Source: CAXXOK01 sp001604115 | Lineage (GTDB): Bacteria > Bacillota > Clostridia > Christensenellales > Aristaeellaceae | Direction: 5' to 3' | Assembly: GCA_034928535.1 (NCBI GenBank) | Contig: JAYFOV010000024.1 | Coordinates: 1-64,000, forward strand | DNA: 64,000 bases | In this document: piece after piece, positions 61,849 through 64,000 of the stretch | Layout of the letters: every line of letters begins with the position of its first letter | Numbering within the stretch: position 1 is the stretch's first letter | Program-made: the position numbers and the translations under genes | Notes under the pieces: generated by a model | What the model saw: the letters and a program-made list of their open reading frames with translations, nothing else | Database searches by the model: none | Told to the model about the DNA's origin: nothing

Positions 61849-63033
61849 ATGTACCGAAAAATCATCGCCCTGCTACTGATCCTTGCCCTGTGCGTCCCTT
61901 TTGCCGCCTTGGCTACCGAGGATGAGGAGGACGTTTCCATTGCCGATGTGCTGGGCACGATCGGCGACGACCCGGCTGCTACCGACGGCACTGCCGATGC
62001 GGTTGTCCCGCAAGCCGAGGCAAGCGTGCCGGTGGATCCCGCCGCGCCGGTCTATGAGCTGGACGGCTCCATATTGCTCAAGCTCACCTTTACCGGGGAT
62101 TTTACCATCGGGGACAATTTGCAGTCCAGCGGCAAATCCATCTTTGAGCGCGAGCTGGAAAAGCAGAAGGGCGATTTGAACTTCCCCTTCCGCAATTTCA
62201 AAGAAATCATGGAAAATGACGATCTGACGGTGCTGAACTTTGAAGGCACCCTCACCACCGCCGGGCGCAACAAGAACAAGCTGGACAATCAGTTCCTCTT
62301 CCGCGCGGATCCCGCCTATGCGGGGGTCATGCCCAGCAACGGCGTGGAGTGCGTATCCCTGGAAAACAACCACGTGCTGGACATGGGGGAGGACGGCCTG
62401 GCCGAAACCAAAAAAACCCTGACCGACGCGGGCGTGAAATATTACAGTGAAACCGAGCCGCTGATCTTTACCCTCAAAGGGGTCAAGATGGGCATGCTCG
62501 CCTACCAGACCTTTGACCAGTACGACAGGCTTTTCACCCAAGTGCCGCAAGATGTGAAGGCGCTCAAGGAGCAGGGCTGCGAGCTGGTTATCGTGAGCTT
62601 CCACTGGGGCGCGGAGCTGGATTATTACCCTAACGCAAACCAGCAGAAGATGGGCAAGATGACCATCGACGCGGGCGCGGATCTGGTGGTGGGGCACCAC
62701 AGCCACCGCATCAACCCCATCGAGCTGTACAACGGCAAATACATCGTCTATTCGCTGGGCAACTTCAGCTTTGCGGGCAATAACAAGCCCAATGATATGA
62801 GCACCTTTGTGTTCCAGATCAAATTCCGTGTCAAGGACGGCGTTGCGCAGGATGACGGCTTCATCATCATCCCGTCGCGCATTTCCAGCAACACGGCCTA
62901 CAATGATTTTATCCCCACGCCCTACACCAAGCAGGAAAATATTGATAGCGTGCTGAATGTTCTCAAGCGCAACGGCCAGAAGCTGGCAGGCCCGGTGGCA
63001 GAGTATCCCCTGGCCTGGCCGGATGAATCCTGA
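61849..63033 (+). CDS. Secreted CapA-family (poly-gamma-glutamate synthesis-like) protein
   Basis: The 394-residue protein has a signal peptide (KIIALLLILALCVPFAALA) and an acidic linker (about 22-65), then a metallophosphatase-like CapA domain: LTFTGDFTIGDN, TVLNFEGTLTT, VSLENNHVLDMGEDGL, VIVSFHWGAELDYYP and VVGHHSHRINPIELYNGKYIVYSLGNF. CapA-type proteins act in poly-gamma-glutamate capsule export or in surface polymer metabolism; no capBC genes are nearby. AAGGAGGG precedes the ATG. Confidence 0.93.
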   Translation: MYRKIIALLLILALCVPFAALATEDEEDVSIADVLGTIGDDPAATDGTADAVVPQAEASVPVDPAAPVYELDGSILLKLTFTGDFTIGDNLQSSGKSIFERELEKQKGDLNFPFRNFKEIMENDDLTVLNFEGTLTTAGRNKNKLDNQFLFRADPAYAGVMPSNGVECVSLENNHVLDMGEDGLAETKKTLTDAGVKYYSETEPLIFTLKGVKMGMLAYQTFDQYDRLFTQVPQDVKALKEQGCELVIVSFHWGAELDYYPNANQQKMGKMTIDAGADLVVGHHSHRINPIELYNGKYIVYSLGNFSFAGNNKPNDMSTFVFQIKFRVKDGVAQDDGFIIIPSRISSNTAYNDFIPTPYTKQENIDSVLNVLKRNGQKLAGPVAEYPLAWPDES

Positions 63034-63068
63034 GCGGATCACTGCAACACAGAACGGAGAGGTGCCCC

Positions 63069-63476
63069 ATGCCTTATTGCGCCTATTGCAAAACGAGCAT
63101 CCTGGACATACGGCAAAAATGTCCAAACTGCGGCAGCACCCGCTACCTCAATGAGGAAGCGCCGCCCACGGCCGAGCCGAAGGTGGAGGTGCACACCGTG
63201 TATGTGGAAAAACCGGTGTATGTAGAGCGCCCAGTGTATACGGAGCGTACCATCATCCGGCAGGGCGAGTCGGCGCACAGCTGGCTCACGGCGTTGCTGC
63301 TGTGTTTGTTACTGGGTGGCATCGGGGCGCACCGCTTTTATGTTGGCAAGGGCTTTACCGGGTTTTTGTACTTGATCACTTTTGGGGTGTTTGGCGTTGG
63401 CTGGCTCATCGACCTGATCCTGATCCTGACAGGCAGTTTTCACGACAAGCAGGGCTTTCCGCTGCGGCGCAACTGA
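63069..63476 (+). CDS. Zinc-ribbon TM2-domain membrane protein
   Basis: The 135-residue protein starts with a two-CxxC zinc ribbon (YCAYCK...KCPNCGS, residues 4-22), a linker with three-fold VYVEKPVYVERPVYTER, and a TM2 domain with two membrane helices (LTALLLCLLLGGIGAHRFYVGKGFTGFLYLITFGVFGVGWLIDLILIL). The GxHRFYxGK motif between helices is the hallmark of TM2 proteins. GGAGAGG precedes the ATG. Function of bacterial TM2 proteins is not settled. Confidence 0.9.
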   Translation: MPYCAYCKTSILDIRQKCPNCGSTRYLNEEAPPTAEPKVEVHTVYVEKPVYVERPVYTERTIIRQGESAHSWLTALLLCLLLGGIGAHRFYVGKGFTGFLYLITFGVFGVGWLIDLILILTGSFHDKQGFPLRRN

Positions 63477-63521
63477 CGCGCCGCGCCGCACAGGCCGATC
63501 TTAGGGACGGGAGAGGGTCAT

Positions 63522-64000
63522 ATGCCACGCCTGATCGGGCAAACGATCGTGCTGCGGGAATACCGCACGGAGGACACCCAGGCCATCCGCGGATGGGTGA
63601 ATGATCTGGAAACGGTGCGCTTTCTATCAAGCCGATACTGGATGCCGCAAAGCTATGCCGATACCGCGGATTTTGTGGATCACGCGATGCATGCGGGCAC
63701 CAATGGCGCTTTTTTCGTGATTGCGGATCGGGAAACCGATGCCTATCTGGGGCAGACGGATCTTTTCAGCATCAACTGGCGGCTTCGCTCGGCGGAGTTT
63801 GCCATTGTGGTTGGCTCGGAAGCGGCGCGCGGGCGCGGCATCGGGCGGGAGGCCATCGGCATCCTACTGGACTATGCCTTTGGCATGCTGGGCCTGGAGC
63901 GTGTGGAGCTGGAGGTAGCGCAGGAAAACGACCGCGCCATCCGCTGCTACGAGCGTGCTGGCTTCCGGCACGAAGGGGTCAAGCGTCATGCCTTTATGGT
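63522..64000 (+). CDS. GNAT acetyltransferase (RimJ/RimL-like), cut by window end
   Basis: An open frame from ATG 63522, after GGGAGAGG, to the window end (159 codons, no stop). It begins MPRLIGQTIVLREYRTEDTQAIRGWV and has the acetyl-CoA loop VVGSEAARGRGIGREAIGILLDYAF and a C-terminal AQENDRAIRCYERAGFRHEG, as in ribosomal-protein and small-molecule acetyltransferases of the RimJ/RimL group. Nearly the whole domain is present; only the last residues should be missing. Substrate unknown. Confidence 0.88.
   Translation, partial: MPRLIGQTIVLREYRTEDTQAIRGWVNDLETVRFLSSRYWMPQSYADTADFVDHAMHAGTNGAFFVIADRETDAYLGQTDLFSINWRLRSAEFAIVVGSEAARGRGIGREAIGILLDYAFGMLGLERVELEVAQENDRAIRCYERAGFRHEGVKRHAFM

Overview
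This is a GC-rich stretch of a low-redundancy bacterial chromosome. The gene set points to a Gram-positive (Firmicutes), clostridial-type anaerobe: PolC-type DNA polymerase III, the ireB-ruvX-DUF1292 cluster, a DUF896 protein, GntR and Lrp regulators, formate-tetrahydrofolate ligase, strong AAGGAGG ribosome binding sites, frequent TTG/GTG starts, and sigma-A-like promoters. A high-GC gut clostridium (for example Christensenellales or Oscillospirales) is plausible, but genus cannot be read from the window. I saw no rRNA, tRNA, CRISPR array, insertion sequence or prophage. The window opens with 16 consecutive C, which looks like a contig edge.

Layout. 0-5.8 kb: cell-wall precursor genes glmM and murG (minus), archaeal-type phosphoglycerate mutase (plus), a small membrane-anchored protein and a HAD phosphatase. 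5.8-7.5 kb: a large FAD-dependent oxidoreductase. 7.6-12.7 kb: an unusual four-gene plus-strand run behind one good promoter (small unknown protein, Syd/SUKH-like protein, 813-residue protein with a long acidic tail, and a soluble HerA/VirD4-like ATPase); this is my best candidate for an undescribed system. 12.9-16.5 kb: deoC, then cysK and a long-form PRPP synthetase on the minus strand. 16.8-22.6 kb: envelope glycosylation genes (GtrA, 71-residue protein, GT-C-like membrane protein, a degenerate M20 peptidase, a GtrB-like GT2). 22.6-34.2 kb: ispG, polC, rpsB-tsf, prfC, typA, the information-processing core.

34.4-45.4 kb: secreted protein, GntR regulator, NYN-LOTUS protein, nadE, a zinc-ribbon protein, a membrane-anchored protein, an ABC exporter and a GNAT-mannose-6-phosphate isomerase fusion. 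45.6-53.0 kb: a mini FakA-domain protein, a short alanyl-tRNA synthetase, a catalytically degenerate M1 peptidase, a GT2-GtrA fusion and two phosphodiester-glycosidase-family secreted proteins. 53.0-58.1 kb: a GNAT with a CxxCxxCxxC tail, DUF896, a structured leader before a Cys/His-rich DUF1292 protein, a parvulin-type foldase, an L,D-transpeptidase and the ireB-ruvX-DUF1292 operon. 58.3-64 kb: fhs, an Lrp-aminotransferase pair, CapA-like and TM2 proteins, and a GNAT cut by the window end.

How genes work together: glmM and murG feed peptidoglycan; the GtrA/GtrB/GT-C set and the second GT2-GtrA/NAGPA cluster suggest lipid-linked sugar transfer to the cell surface; fhs, deoC, prs and nadE serve one-carbon, nucleotide and NAD metabolism. 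Several proteins of enzyme families have lost catalytic residues (M1, M20), a recurring theme here. Promoters frequently use a TTGCCA -35 box. All functional statements rest on sequence motifs read by eye; no database search was run.
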